Shown here piece by piece: positions 15,758 through 25,629 of a stretch of DNA of 36,132 bases. The stretch lies in the NCBI GenBank assembly GCA_034007245.1, contig JAVERH010000007.1:1-36132 (forward strand), read 5' to 3'. Positions within the stretch are counted from its first letter, which is position 1; the number at the start of each line of letters is the position of its first letter. The notes beneath the pieces are model-generated. The model saw nothing but the letters and a program-made list of their open reading frames with translations. It was not told where the DNA came from and did not search any database. The stretch comes from Anaerosoma sp034007245. GTDB lineage: Bacteria > Actinomycetota > Coriobacteriia > Anaerosomatales > Anaerosomataceae. The translations under genes and the position numbers were made by a program.

Positions 15758-15961
15758 ATGGATAACCTGGGTAACGCGTTGGCGTTCGGTCTCGGCGCGA
15801 TCGGTCCGGCCTTCGGACTTGCTATCGTCGGCAGCAAGACGATCGAGTCGATGGCTCGTCAGCCTGAGATGGCCGGTCGTCTTCAGACCACGATGTTCAT
15901 CGCACTCGGTATGATCGAGGCTATCGCACTGCTGGGCTTCGTTCTCGCCTTCGTCCTTTAA
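15758..15961 (+). CDS. atpE: ATP synthase Fo subunit c
   Basis: A 67-residue two-helix hairpin. The polar loop is MARQPEMAGR and the ion-binding carboxylate is the Glu in GMIEAIALLGFV (about residue 54). The residue after that Glu is Ala, and the helix-1 position that is Gln in sodium-type rings appears to be Leu (GPAFGLAIVG), so proton coupling is more likely. The ATG at 15758 has a very strong GAGGAGGAA ribosome site 3 nt upstream; an in-frame GTG at 15689 would add an unlikely basic extension. Confidence 0.96.
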   Translation: MDNLGNALAFGLGAIGPAFGLAIVGSKTIESMARQPEMAGRLQTTMFIALGMIEAIALLGFVLAFVL

Positions 15962-15992
15962 GCACACCTGAAGAGCGGGAGGAGTCGACAGC

Positions 15993-16493
15993 GTGGACAT
16001 CATCATCCCGAATACCACAGAGATGTGGGTGAACATCGCTGCGTTCGCGATCCTCTTCGTTGTGCTGTGGAAGTTCGCGTTTCCACCGATCACGAAGATG
16101 CTCGACGAACGTGCGAACAAGATCCGTGAGTCGCTCGAGAGGGCCGAAGACACGCGTGTCGAGGCCGAGCGTCTCTTGGATGAGTACAAGGTCCAGATGG
16201 CCGAGGCGCGGGCAGAGGCCACACAGGTCATCGAACAGGGCCGTAAGGTCGCCGAGTCGATGAAGGCCGAGATCCTTGCCAAGGCGCGCGAAGAAGCCGA
16301 GGCCGAGAAGGCCAAGGCGGTCGCTGCGATCCAGGCCGAAAAGGAGTCCGCCATGGCCGAGCTCAAGGGCGAGGTCGCTGACCTTTCCGTTGCGGTCGCG
16401 GGCAAGATTCTCGGCTCGAGTATCACGAAGGCCGACCATGAGGCACTCATAGACAAGTACCTCGCGGAAGTGGGGAGCTTGAATGAGAACTAG
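15993..16493 (+). CDS. atpF: ATP synthase Fo subunit b
   Basis: A 166-residue stator protein with one N-terminal membrane segment (about residues 12-29, ending WKFAFPPITKML) followed by a long charged Ala/Glu/Lys coiled coil. It starts with GTG at 15993 after GGAGG. Its end overlaps atpH by 11 nt. Only one b-type gene is present, so the stator is probably a homodimer. Confidence 0.94.
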   Translation: MDIIIPNTTEMWVNIAAFAILFVVLWKFAFPPITKMLDERANKIRESLERAEDTRVEAERLLDEYKVQMAEARAEATQVIEQGRKVAESMKAEILAKAREEAEAEKAKAVAAIQAEKESAMAELKGEVADLSVAVAGKILGSSITKADHEALIDKYLAEVGSLNEN

Positions 16494-17040
16494 CGAGACG
16501 ATCGAGACCCTCGCCCGGGTCCTCTTCGAGCTCGCCACGTCGAGCGACGTCGTGGATGCCGTCGGCGCCGATCTTGGATCGGTCGTCTCGGCTGTTCGCG
16601 GTCACGTCGATCTGCACCAGGCGCTCACGGATACGAGCCTACCGGAAGAGAAGAAGCGCGACATCATGCGCGACATCTTCGGTGAGTCGGCTACGCCCGA
16701 GACCCTGGCGATCGTGACACTGATGGTCCAGCGTGGCATGACCGATCAGCTTGGCGATGTCGCCCGGCTCTTCAGCGAGATCGCTGAGGCCGAGCGTGGC
16801 GTCGTCGTCGCTGAGGTCACCACGGCCATCGAGCTCGATGATGCCCTGAGGGCGAAGCTCGTCAAGCAGATTTCAGCCGCTTTGGACCGGCCCGTCACGC
16901 TGCAGGAGCGCGTGGACGAGACGATCCTCGGCGGTATCCGCATCAATGTCGCCGGCCGCGTGCTCGACGGGACCGTTGCGTCCCAGCTCGACGGTGTGCG
17001 CCAGGCGCTTACGAACGCACGTCAGGGAGGTGAGGCGTAA
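16483..17040 (+). CDS. atpH: ATP synthase F1 subunit delta
   Basis: A 185-residue OSCP/delta protein linking the b stalk to the top of the alpha3beta3 head. The N-terminal helical domain and the C-terminal VTLQERVDETILGGIRINVAGRV-like region (GGIRI near residue 150) are characteristic. Its ATG lies inside the end of atpF and its stop abuts the atpA GTG, indicating translational coupling. Confidence 0.94.
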   Translation: MRTSETIETLARVLFELATSSDVVDAVGADLGSVVSAVRGHVDLHQALTDTSLPEEKKRDIMRDIFGESATPETLAIVTLMVQRGMTDQLGDVARLFSEIAEAERGVVVAEVTTAIELDDALRAKLVKQISAALDRPVTLQERVDETILGGIRINVAGRVLDGTVASQLDGVRQALTNARQGGEA

Positions 17041-18612
17041 GTGGCAGAGATCACCGCAAGCAAGATCGGCGACGTGCTGCGAGCGCAGCTCGAGTCGTAC
17101 AAGGCCTCCGTTGGCGTACGCGAGGTCGGAACCGTTATCCAGCTCGGCGATGGTATCGCGCGGGTCGAAGGGCTGAGGGGTGCCATGGCTGGCGAACTCC
17201 TGGAGTTCGTCGCTGGTGATGGAGAGATCGTCTACGGTCTGGCCCTGAACCTCGACGAGGACGAGGTCGGTGCCGTGCTACTGGGCGAGACCTCGGTCAT
17301 CAAGGAGAACGACACGGTCCGCACGTCGGGCCGTATCGTCGAAGTCCCGTCCGGTGATGCCATGTTGGGCCGCGTCGTGAACCCGCTCGGCCAGCCGATC
17401 GATGGTAAGGGTCCGATCACGGCGGACGGCGTCCGCCCTGTCGAGTTCCGTGCCCCGGGCGTCATCGAGCGCAAGGGAGTGCACGAGCCGGTGCAGACGG
17501 GCATCACCGCTATCGACGCGATGATCCCGATCGGTCGTGGTCAGCGTGAGCTGATCATCGGCGACCGCCAGACCGGGAAGACCGCCGTGGCGATCGACGC
17601 GATCATCAACCAGAAGGACACGGGCCTCATCTGCGTATACGTGGCGATCGGACAAAAGGCGTCCACAGTGGCGGCTGTCGTCGAGACCCTTGAGAAACAC
17701 GGCGCGATGGATTACACGATCGTGGTGTCGGCGAGCGCGTCCGATCCTGCGCCGCTGCAGTATCTCGCTCCCATGGCCGGCTGTGCGATGGGTGAGTACT
17801 TCATGTACAACGGCGCCGATGGCAAGCCCGCTTCGGAGGAGAACCCCGGTCGTCACGTACTGTGTGTGTACGACGACCTTTCCAAGCAGGCCGTGGCATA
17901 CCGTCAGATGTCGCTCACGCTCCGTCGCCCGCCGGGCCGCGAAGCCTATCCTGGCGACGTCTTCTACCTGCACAGCCGCCTGCTAGAGCGTGCGGTCAAA
18001 CTCTCCGACGCCAATGGCGCCGGTTCGCTTACCGCACTTCCGATCATCGAGACTCAGGCCGGTGACGTGTCGGCGTACATCCCGACCAACGTCATCTCCA
18101 TCACCGATGGCCAGATATTCCTGCAGACGGACCTGTTCTTCCAAGGTATCCGTCCGGCTATCAACGTCGGTATCTCCGTATCCCGGGTCGGTGGTAGCGC
18201 GCAGATCAAGGCGATGAAGCAGGTCGCTGGCTCTATGCGGCTGGACCTTGCAAGTTATCGTGAGCTCGCTGCGTTCTCGCAGTTCGGCTCAGATCTGGAC
18301 AAGGCCACGCAGGCCACGCTCAACCGGGGTGCCCGTCTTGTCGAGATGACGAAGCAGGGTCAGTATGCACCGTTCCCGGTCGAGCAGCAGGTCATGGCGA
18401 TCTACGCCGGTACCAAGGGCTATATCGATGATCTGCCGGTCGATGATGTGCTGCGGTTCCGCGATGGGCTGCTCGAGTTCCTCGGCAACGCTCACCCTGA
18501 GATCGGCCGCACTATCGTGTCCGAAGGTAAGCTCTCCGACGAGACCGCTGATGCGCTCGCCAAGGCGATCGATGAGTTCAAGGCGGGCTTCGAGATGGAG
18601 GGTCAGGCCTAG
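17041..18612 (+). CDS. atpA: ATP synthase F1 subunit alpha
   Basis: A 523-residue non-catalytic nucleotide-binding subunit. Walker A is GDRQTGKTAVAID near residues 177-189, and the alpha signature PAINVGISVSRVGGSAQ lies near 376-392. An ERGAR-type segment and a C-terminal helical domain follow. The start is GTG at 17041, directly after atpH. Length and domain order are standard, with no odd feature. Confidence 0.98.
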   Translation: MAEITASKIGDVLRAQLESYKASVGVREVGTVIQLGDGIARVEGLRGAMAGELLEFVAGDGEIVYGLALNLDEDEVGAVLLGETSVIKENDTVRTSGRIVEVPSGDAMLGRVVNPLGQPIDGKGPITADGVRPVEFRAPGVIERKGVHEPVQTGITAIDAMIPIGRGQRELIIGDRQTGKTAVAIDAIINQKDTGLICVYVAIGQKASTVAAVVETLEKHGAMDYTIVVSASASDPAPLQYLAPMAGCAMGEYFMYNGADGKPASEENPGRHVLCVYDDLSKQAVAYRQMSLTLRRPPGREAYPGDVFYLHSRLLERAVKLSDANGAGSLTALPIIETQAGDVSAYIPTNVISITDGQIFLQTDLFFQGIRPAINVGISVSRVGGSAQIKAMKQVAGSMRLDLASYRELAAFSQFGSDLDKATQATLNRGARLVEMTKQGQYAPFPVEQQVMAIYAGTKGYIDDLPVDDVLRFRDGLLEFLGNAHPEIGRTIVSEGKLSDETADALAKAIDEFKAGFEMEGQA

Positions 18613-18613
18613 T

Positions 18614-19498
18614 ATGGCGAACCTTCGCGACATCAAGCAGCGGATCGTGAGCGTGCAGAGCACGTCTCAGATCACGCGTACCATGGAGATGGTCGCGACC
18701 GCGAAGATCAAGAAGGCGCAGGAAAAGATCGAGTCCGCGCGCCCGTACTCCTTCGCGATGATGGAGGTGCTGGGCAACGTCGCTCGGTTCGTGCAGGGTG
18801 CTTCGCACCCGCTGCTCGAAGAGCACGAGGAGCGCAAGCGCGTCATGGTCGTGACCGTCACGTCCGATCGCGGCCTGTGTGGTGCGTTCAACAGCAACAT
18901 CCTTCATATCACGGAGGACTTGATCCGCTCCGAGCATAGCGCCGGAGTCGAGACGGACGTTATCGCCGTCGGCAAGAAGGCCATCGGCTACCTGCGCTAT
19001 CGCGGGATCGAGCCGGTCATGTCGTATCGCGACATATCCGATAAGCCGACGTTCGCCGAGGCACGTGCTATCGCGGCGCACATCATCCCGCGCTATGAGG
19101 CCGGAGAGCTCGACGCGGCCTATATCGTCTTCAACCGTTTCAAGAACGTGGCCGAGCAGAAGCCGGAGACCTATCAACTGCTTCCTATCGAGCAGCACGC
19201 CATGGAGGTCGAGGAAGAGCAGAGCGGCTTGCATGCCGAGTATCTGTTCGAGCCTTCGGCTGCCGCTGTCCTCGAGCATCTGCTCCCCACGTACGTCGAG
19301 ACGCTCGTGTACCGGGCGCTCATGGAGTCTGCCGCTGCCGAACAGGGTGCGCGCCGTACCGCCATGAAGTCCGCGACCGATAATGCGAGTGAGATGATCA
19401 CTACGCTGACACGCAGCTACAACCGTGCCCGTCAGGCCGCCATCACGACCGAGATCGCTGAGATCGTCGGTGGCGCTGCGGCACTCGAGGAGGCGTAG
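18614..19498 (+). CDS. atpG: ATP synthase F1 subunit gamma
   Basis: A 294-residue central-stalk subunit. The N-terminal helix MANLRDIKQRIVSVQSTSQI, then SDRGLCGAFN near 87-96 and the C-terminal ARQAAITTEIAEIVGGAAAL are family features. I placed the ATG at 18614, one base after the atpA stop; the open frame extends upstream only through atpA in another frame. It rotates inside the alpha3beta3 head with epsilon. Confidence 0.97.
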   Translation: MANLRDIKQRIVSVQSTSQITRTMEMVATAKIKKAQEKIESARPYSFAMMEVLGNVARFVQGASHPLLEEHEERKRVMVVTVTSDRGLCGAFNSNILHITEDLIRSEHSAGVETDVIAVGKKAIGYLRYRGIEPVMSYRDISDKPTFAEARAIAAHIIPRYEAGELDAAYIVFNRFKNVAEQKPETYQLLPIEQHAMEVEEEQSGLHAEYLFEPSAAAVLEHLLPTYVETLVYRALMESAAAEQGARRTAMKSATDNASEMITTLTRSYNRARQAAITTEIAEIVGGAAALEEA

Positions 19499-19502
19499 CG
19501 GC

Positions 19503-20936
<1,434 letters not shown>

Positions 20937-20938
20937 TT

Positions 20939-21367
20939 ATGGCCCGTACTCTGCTTTGCGAGATCGTCACGCCGGAGAAGATCGTCTACACCAATGAGGT
21001 GGAGATGGTCATTGCCCCGACTCTCGATGGCGAGGTCGGCATCCTGCCGCTCCACGCCCCGCTCGTCACGGTACTGCGGCCCGGCGAACTCCGGGTGCGG
21101 TACAACGACAGCAAGGACGTCGAGTGGTTCGCGGTCTCCGGTGGGTACCTCCAGGTCTATCAGGACAAGGTCATCGTGCTGGCCGATGCAGCCGAGCACG
21201 CATCCCGCGTGGATGTCGATCGTGCCCGTCAGGCCAAGGAGATCGCCGAGCGGCGCATGGCCGACATCAAGGCCAAGCCGCTCATGGAGCGCGAAGGCAT
21301 CGATGAGTGCGAGACCGATCTGCGCTGGTGTGAGTTGCAACTCCAGGTCGCTGAGCGCCGGTCATAG
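20939..21367 (+). CDS. atpC: ATP synthase F1 subunit epsilon
   Basis: A 142-residue subunit with the N-terminal beta-sandwich (EIVTPEKIVYTNEVEM, then GEVGILPLHAPLVT near residue 33) and a C-terminal helical hairpin that can inhibit ATP hydrolysis. It follows atpD after 2 nt without a strong ribosome site, so it probably depends on coupling. It is the last gene of the operon and is followed by a strong hairpin. Confidence 0.95.
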   Translation: MARTLLCEIVTPEKIVYTNEVEMVIAPTLDGEVGILPLHAPLVTVLRPGELRVRYNDSKDVEWFAVSGGYLQVYQDKVIVLADAAEHASRVDVDRARQAKEIAERRMADIKAKPLMEREGIDECETDLRWCELQLQVAERRS

Positions 21368-21392
21368 GACGCTCCATAATCATATGATCCAC

Positions 21393-21428
21393 CGCCGGGC
21401 GACGGGCCTTGAGGCCCGTCGCCCGGCG
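21393..21428 (+). terminator. Hairpin terminator of the ATP synthase operon
   Basis: A perfect 16-bp GC-rich stem (21393-21408 with 21413-21428) closes a TTGA loop. It is followed by TGTATT rather than a clean T-tract. Its strength and position 26 nt after atpC make it the likely operon end. Confidence 0.8.
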
Positions 21429-21498
21429 TGTATTCGGGCAGACTTTGTGACTCGTGGTGTCTATCCCGTGTCGGGTCGGCAACAGCGCGCCGCTTGCG

Positions 21499-21527
21499 TT
21501 GGCGCCTCTGCATCGTGTCGGTTACTC
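21499..21527 (+). promoter_or_regulatory. Weak candidate promoter for murA
   Basis: TTGGCG (21499-21504) and TACTCT (21522-21527) are 17 bp apart in the gap between the atp terminator and murA. The -10 match is mediocre; a promoter is expected here because of the terminator upstream. Confidence 0.35.
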
Positions 21528-21562
21528 TGCTATGCATGGTTTCACTGAAAGAGTCCTCCACT

Positions 21563-22819
21563 ATGCCCTCGATCATCGTAACCGGCGGTCGTCCACTCTC
21601 CGGACCCGTTCGTGTCGGTGGGGCCAAGAACTCCGCACTCAAGTTGATGGCCGCTGCCATCCTTGCAGCGGGGAAGTCCACCATCCACAACGTTCCCGAG
21701 ATCAGTGACGTCGATGTGATGGCGCGGGTTCTCGAGGGTCTGGGTGTCCGCGTCACGCGCGACAGCCATGCGGTCGGCATCGATGCGTCTGCTATCACCT
21801 CGGTAGAGACACCCTACGAACTCGTCGCCCAGATGCGCGCATCGATCGTGGTGCTCGGGCCGCTGGTGGCCCGCTTCGGACGGGCTCGGGTGGCGATGCC
21901 GGGCGGTTGCAACATCGGCTCACGAAAGATCGACATGCACGTCCACGGCCTCGAGCACCTTGGTGCCGAGATCGTGTTCGAGCACGGTTACATCGATGCG
22001 CTGGCGCCCAACGGTCTCACCGGCGCGCAAGTCATCCTGGACTTCCCGAGCGTCGGCGCTACAGAGAATCTGCTTATGGCGTCGGTACTCGCCCGTGGTA
22101 CTACCGTGATCGATAACGCTGCCCGCGAGCCCGAGATCGGCGACCTCGTGGATATGCTCGTTGGCATGGGTGCGCGCATCTCGGGTCGTGGCTCCTCGAC
22201 GCTCGAGATACAGGGTGTGAGCGAGCTTGCGCCGGTGGAGCACACGACCATCGGTGACCGCATCGAGGCGGGGACGTTTCTCGTCGCGGGCGCGATGACG
22301 GGCGGTCCTGTGACCGTCTCCGGCTTCGACCCCGCACACCTTGAGATGCTTTTCACGAAGATTCGACTTGCTGGTTGCACGCTGGACGTCTGTGACGATT
22401 CGGTCACGGTGACGCGCTCCGGTCCCATACAGTCCGTCGACATCGCGACGCTGCCATATCCTGGGTTCCCTACCGATATGCAGGCGCAGTTCATGGCACT
22501 CATGGCCCGAGCAGAAGGGGACTCGGTCATCACCGAGAACGTCTTCGAGAATCGCTTCATGTTCGCCGATGAGATCAAGCGCATGGGTGCGGACATCGAT
22601 ATAGAGGGTCACCGTGCGCTCGTTCGTGGCGTAGAGACGCTGCAGGGCGCGCCGGTCGTCTGCCCCGACCTGCGCGGTGGCGCGGCGCTGGTGCTTGCCG
22701 GCCTGGTCGCCGAGGGCGACACCGTTGTGACAGACATCAGCCACATCATGCGAGGCTACGAGGACTTCACCGGGAAGCTCTCGGCGCTCGGTGCCGATAT
22801 CAGGCTTACCGGGGAGTAG
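21563..22819 (+). CDS. murA: UDP-N-acetylglucosamine 1-carboxyvinyltransferase
   Basis: A 418-residue EPSP-synthase-fold enzyme that adds enolpyruvate to UDP-GlcNAc, the first committed step of peptidoglycan synthesis. GGAKNSALK lies near residue 19, and the catalytic loop PGGCNIGSR carries the PEP-binding cysteine (C116), which is the residue targeted by fosfomycin. I chose the ATG at 21563 because it gives the usual family N-terminus and length; an ATG at 21536 would add nine residues. No strong ribosome site precedes either. Next to atpC is a common place for murA in Gram-positive genomes. Confidence 0.95.
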   Translation: MPSIIVTGGRPLSGPVRVGGAKNSALKLMAAAILAAGKSTIHNVPEISDVDVMARVLEGLGVRVTRDSHAVGIDASAITSVETPYELVAQMRASIVVLGPLVARFGRARVAMPGGCNIGSRKIDMHVHGLEHLGAEIVFEHGYIDALAPNGLTGAQVILDFPSVGATENLLMASVLARGTTVIDNAAREPEIGDLVDMLVGMGARISGRGSSTLEIQGVSELAPVEHTTIGDRIEAGTFLVAGAMTGGPVTVSGFDPAHLEMLFTKIRLAGCTLDVCDDSVTVTRSGPIQSVDIATLPYPGFPTDMQAQFMALMARAEGDSVITENVFENRFMFADEIKRMGADIDIEGHRALVRGVETLQGAPVVCPDLRGGAALVLAGLVAEGDTVVTDISHIMRGYEDFTGKLSALGADIRLTGE

Positions 22820-22828
22820 GAGGCGACT

Positions 22829-23251
22829 ATGCTCGATCGTGGCGCGATCATGGAGATCATCCCGCACAGGGATCCGTTCCTGCTGGTGGATCGGGTGCTC
22901 GAGTTCGAGCCGGGCGTCAGTGCCGTCGCGGAGCTCGACGTTCGTGACGACGCATTCTGGGTGCCCGGTCACTTTCCGGGTCATCCGGTGATGCCGGGCG
23001 TGCTCATCGTCGAGGCGATGGCGCAGGTAGGGGCCGTCGCCTTGCTGTCTCGCTCCGAGAACGCAGGGAAGATCGTGTTCTTTGCGGGGATCGACCAGGT
23101 GCGCTTCAAGCGCCAGGTCTCGGTGGGCGACACGCTCACCATGCACGTCGCTATCACGAGGATGCGGGGCAAGGTCGGCTTCGGTGAAGCGAAGGCGCTG
23201 GTAGGGGATGCACTCGCGTGCTCCGGCCAGCTGATGTTCGCGGTAGAATAG
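22829..23251 (+). CDS. fabZ: 3-hydroxyacyl-ACP dehydratase FabZ
   Basis: A 140-residue hot-dog-fold enzyme removing water from 3-hydroxyacyl-ACP in fatty acid synthesis. IIPHRDPFLLVDRVLE is the N-terminal signature, and the catalytic His (H48, in GHFPGHPVMPG) and Glu (E62, in VEAMAQ) are present. It follows murA by 9 nt with GGAGG between, so they are probably co-transcribed. No FabA-type isomerase features are visible. Confidence 0.95.
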   Translation: MLDRGAIMEIIPHRDPFLLVDRVLEFEPGVSAVAELDVRDDAFWVPGHFPGHPVMPGVLIVEAMAQVGAVALLSRSENAGKIVFFAGIDQVRFKRQVSVGDTLTMHVAITRMRGKVGFGEAKALVGDALACSGQLMFAVE

Positions 23252-23260
23252 TAAGGTTGT

Positions 23261-23283
23261 CCCGGCGCGATACGCGCGTCGGG
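23261..23283 (+). promoter_or_regulatory. Hairpin between fabZ and wbpA
   Basis: CCCGGCGCG (23261-23269) pairs with CGCGTCGGG (23275-23283), with one G-U pair and a 5-nt loop. No T-tract follows. A TAGAAT hexamer at 23244-23249 overlaps the end of fabZ. It could separate the murA-fabZ unit from the sugar operon or act as a leader hairpin, 22 nt before the wbpA start. Confidence 0.5.
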
Positions 23284-23305
23284 CATGACATACGAGAGGA
23301 CAACG

Positions 23306-24601
23306 ATGGGACTCAAGGAACGGATCGAGAGTGGCGAGGCTGTTCTCGGCGTCGTCGGTCTCGGATACGTGGGCCTGCCGCTGGCGGTCGAGATGGCCAA
23401 AGCGGGACACAGGGTCATCGGACTCGAGGTGTCCGCCGAGAAGGTCGACCTCATCAATGCGGGAGAGAGCTACATCCCTGACGTCTCCACCGAGGAACTC
23501 GCTTCACTGGTGAGCGCAGGTCTTATCGAAGCCACCACTGACTTCTCACGTGCGGGGGACACGGACGCGATCGCGATCTGCGTGCCCACGCCGCTGAACG
23601 AGACCAAGGAGCCGGACACGTCGTACATGGTGGCGGCCACCCGGTCGATCACGCCGTATCTCCATCCGGACATGCTGATCACACTTGAGTCGACCACCTA
23701 TCCGGGTACCACCGAAGAGGTCATCCAACCGATCCTCGAGTCGGGTGGTCTCAAAGTCGGGACCGATCTGTACCTGGCGTTCTCGCCCGAGCGTGTGGAT
23801 CCCGGTAATCCGGTCTACCAGACCCGGAACACTCCCAAGGTCATCGGTGGTGTCACCCCTGCTTGCACCGAGCACGCACTTGCTCTGTACGGCAGGTATA
23901 TCGACACCGTCGTTCCGGTAAGCTCCACCCGCGTGGCCGAGATGACGAAGCTGCTCGAGAACACCTTCCGCGGTGTGAACATCGCGCTCATGAACGAACT
24001 GCTTATGCTGTGCGAGCGCATGGGAATCAGCCTTTGGGAGGTCATCGAAGCCGCCAAGACCAAGCCCTTCGGTTACATGGCCTTCTATCCCGGCCCGGGA
24101 CTGGGTGGCCACTGCATTCCGATCGACCCGTTCTACCTCTCGTGGAAGGCCAAGCAGTACGACTTCCGTACCGAGTTCATCGATCTGTCGGGTCGCATCA
24201 ACGAGAACATGCCGTACTACGTCATCGATCGGCTGATGGACGCCCTGAACGTGCAGCGCAAGCCGCTCGCTGATTCCAAGGTGCTCATCTTAGGTGTGTC
24301 GTATAAGGCTGAGATCGACGATATGCGGGAGTCTCCGGCGATCCGCGTCGCCGAGTTGCTCGTCGAGAAGAATGCCGATATCAGCTACCACGATCCGTTC
24401 GTGGAGGCCTTCGAGGTGTCCGGTACGCCGGTCCCGTGGGTCGAGCTGACACCTGAGATCGTAGCCGCCGCCGATGTGGTGCTGATCATCACGGCCCACA
24501 AGGATATCGATTACTCGATGGTCGCCGAGAACGCGCAGCTCGTACTCGATACCCGCAATGCGCTTGCGGGTGTCCATGACCCGAAGGTGGTGCTTTTGTG
24601 A
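23306..24601 (+). CDS. wbpA: UDP-N-acetylglucosamine 6-dehydrogenase (WbpA-like)
   Basis: A 431-residue nucleotide-sugar dehydrogenase that oxidises UDP-GlcNAc to UDP-GlcNAc-uronic acid with NAD. The Rossmann motif VVGLGYVGLPLAV starts near residue 16, and the catalytic cysteine is C270 in GLGGHCIPIDPFYLSW, a form typical of the WbpA/WbpO group rather than UDP-glucose dehydrogenase. I chose the ATG at 23306 because GAGAGGA lies 5 nt upstream; an ATG at 23285 is an alternative. The four following genes complete the same pathway, which fixes the substrate better than sequence alone. Confidence 0.9.
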   Translation: MGLKERIESGEAVLGVVGLGYVGLPLAVEMAKAGHRVIGLEVSAEKVDLINAGESYIPDVSTEELASLVSAGLIEATTDFSRAGDTDAIAICVPTPLNETKEPDTSYMVAATRSITPYLHPDMLITLESTTYPGTTEEVIQPILESGGLKVGTDLYLAFSPERVDPGNPVYQTRNTPKVIGGVTPACTEHALALYGRYIDTVVPVSSTRVAEMTKLLENTFRGVNIALMNELLMLCERMGISLWEVIEAAKTKPFGYMAFYPGPGLGGHCIPIDPFYLSWKAKQYDFRTEFIDLSGRINENMPYYVIDRLMDALNVQRKPLADSKVLILGVSYKAEIDDMRESPAIRVAELLVEKNADISYHDPFVEAFEVSGTPVPWVELTPEIVAAADVVLIITAHKDIDYSMVAENAQLVLDTRNALAGVHDPKVVLL

Positions 24602-25629
24602 GTGGTGTGAATCCAGTCCGGATAGGTGTTGTCGGCTTTGGTTACTGGGGCCCCAACCTCGTCCGCAACGTACACAGGCTCGCTGACGCAGAGCTTGTGG
24701 CTGTGTGTGACGCCGCACCGGCCAATCTCAGTAAGTTCGAGGCGGCGTACCCCGGTATTCCCACTTGTGACAGCCTTGACGACATGCTTGGCATCCACAA
24801 GGTCGATGCGGTGGTCGTGGCGACCTCCGCACCGAGCCACTATTCGGTGGCCAAGGCCGTACTGGAAGCCGGGAAGCACTGTTTCGTAGAGAAGCCGCTC
24901 ACACTTACGAGTGCCGATGCGGCCGATCTCGTGCGGATCGCCGAAGAGAACGATCTCGTGTTGATGGTCGGCCACCTGATGGTCTATCACTCGGCCGTGA
25001 ACTTCATCAAAGATGTCATAGACTCGGGCGAGCTGGGCGACGTGCTCTATCTCTACGCACAGCGCCTGAACCTCGGCAAAGTGCGTACCGAGGAGAACGC
25101 GTTCTGGTCGCTTGCTCCGCATGACGTGTCAATCGTGAACTACCTGCTCGGCGAGGCGCCCGAAAGCGTCTCGGCCACTGGTGCCGCCTACATCAACAAC
25201 GGTGTCGAGGACACGGTCTTCGCCAACCTGCACTTCGCATCGGGGCGTATGGCCAACATCCACGTCAGTTGGCTCGACCCGCACAAGACGCGTAAGTTCA
25301 CCATCGTCGGCACGAAGAAGATGCTGGTCTTCGACGACATGGAAGCGACCGAGAAGATCTGGATCTACGACAAGGGCGTCGGTGCTCCTGCCGATGCAAT
25401 GGGCTACGGCGAGGACCTGACTCTTCGGTTCGGCGAGATCAAGGCGCCGTTCCTTAAGATGGAGGAGCCGCTCTCGCTCGAGGTTCAGCACTTCCTGGAC
25501 TGCTGTCGGAGTGGTGAACGTCCGCGTTCGAGCGGCCGTGACGGGCTCGAGGTCGTTCGTGTTCTGGAGGCTGTGGGAGAGTCGATCGCAGCCGGCGGTG
25601 CGCCGATCGACACGCGACTGGAGGACTGA
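24598..25629 (+). CDS. wbpB: UDP-GlcNAc-uronate 3-dehydrogenase (WbpB-like, Gfo/Idh/MocA family)
   Basis: A 343-residue oxidoreductase. The N-terminal Rossmann motif is VVGFGYWGPNLVRN; VEKPLTLT near residue 97 carries the family's catalytic-region lysine, and LAPHDVSIVNYLLGE is the C-terminal-domain signature. WbpB oxidises carbon 3 of the UDP-sugar to a ketone for the aminotransferase. The GTG start lies in the wbpA stop (4-bp overlap), and its stop shares a base with the next ATG, so expression is tightly coupled. Other Gfo/Idh/MocA members have different substrates; context supports this one. Confidence 0.87.
   Translation: MSGVNPVRIGVVGFGYWGPNLVRNVHRLADAELVAVCDAAPANLSKFEAAYPGIPTCDSLDDMLGIHKVDAVVVATSAPSHYSVAKAVLEAGKHCFVEKPLTLTSADAADLVRIAEENDLVLMVGHLMVYHSAVNFIKDVIDSGELGDVLYLYAQRLNLGKVRTEENAFWSLAPHDVSIVNYLLGEAPESVSATGAAYINNGVEDTVFANLHFASGRMANIHVSWLDPHKTRKFTIVGTKKMLVFDDMEATEKIWIYDKGVGAPADAMGYGEDLTLRFGEIKAPFLKMEEPLSLEVQHFLDCCRSGERPRSSGRDGLEVVRVLEAVGESIAAGGAPIDTRLED

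Noticed and set aside
21920..23410. Minus-strand open frame of 496 codons across murA, fabZ and wbpA
   Set aside because: It crosses three intact plus-strand genes with catalytic residues in place, and is Asp/His/Arg-rich as antisense frames are.
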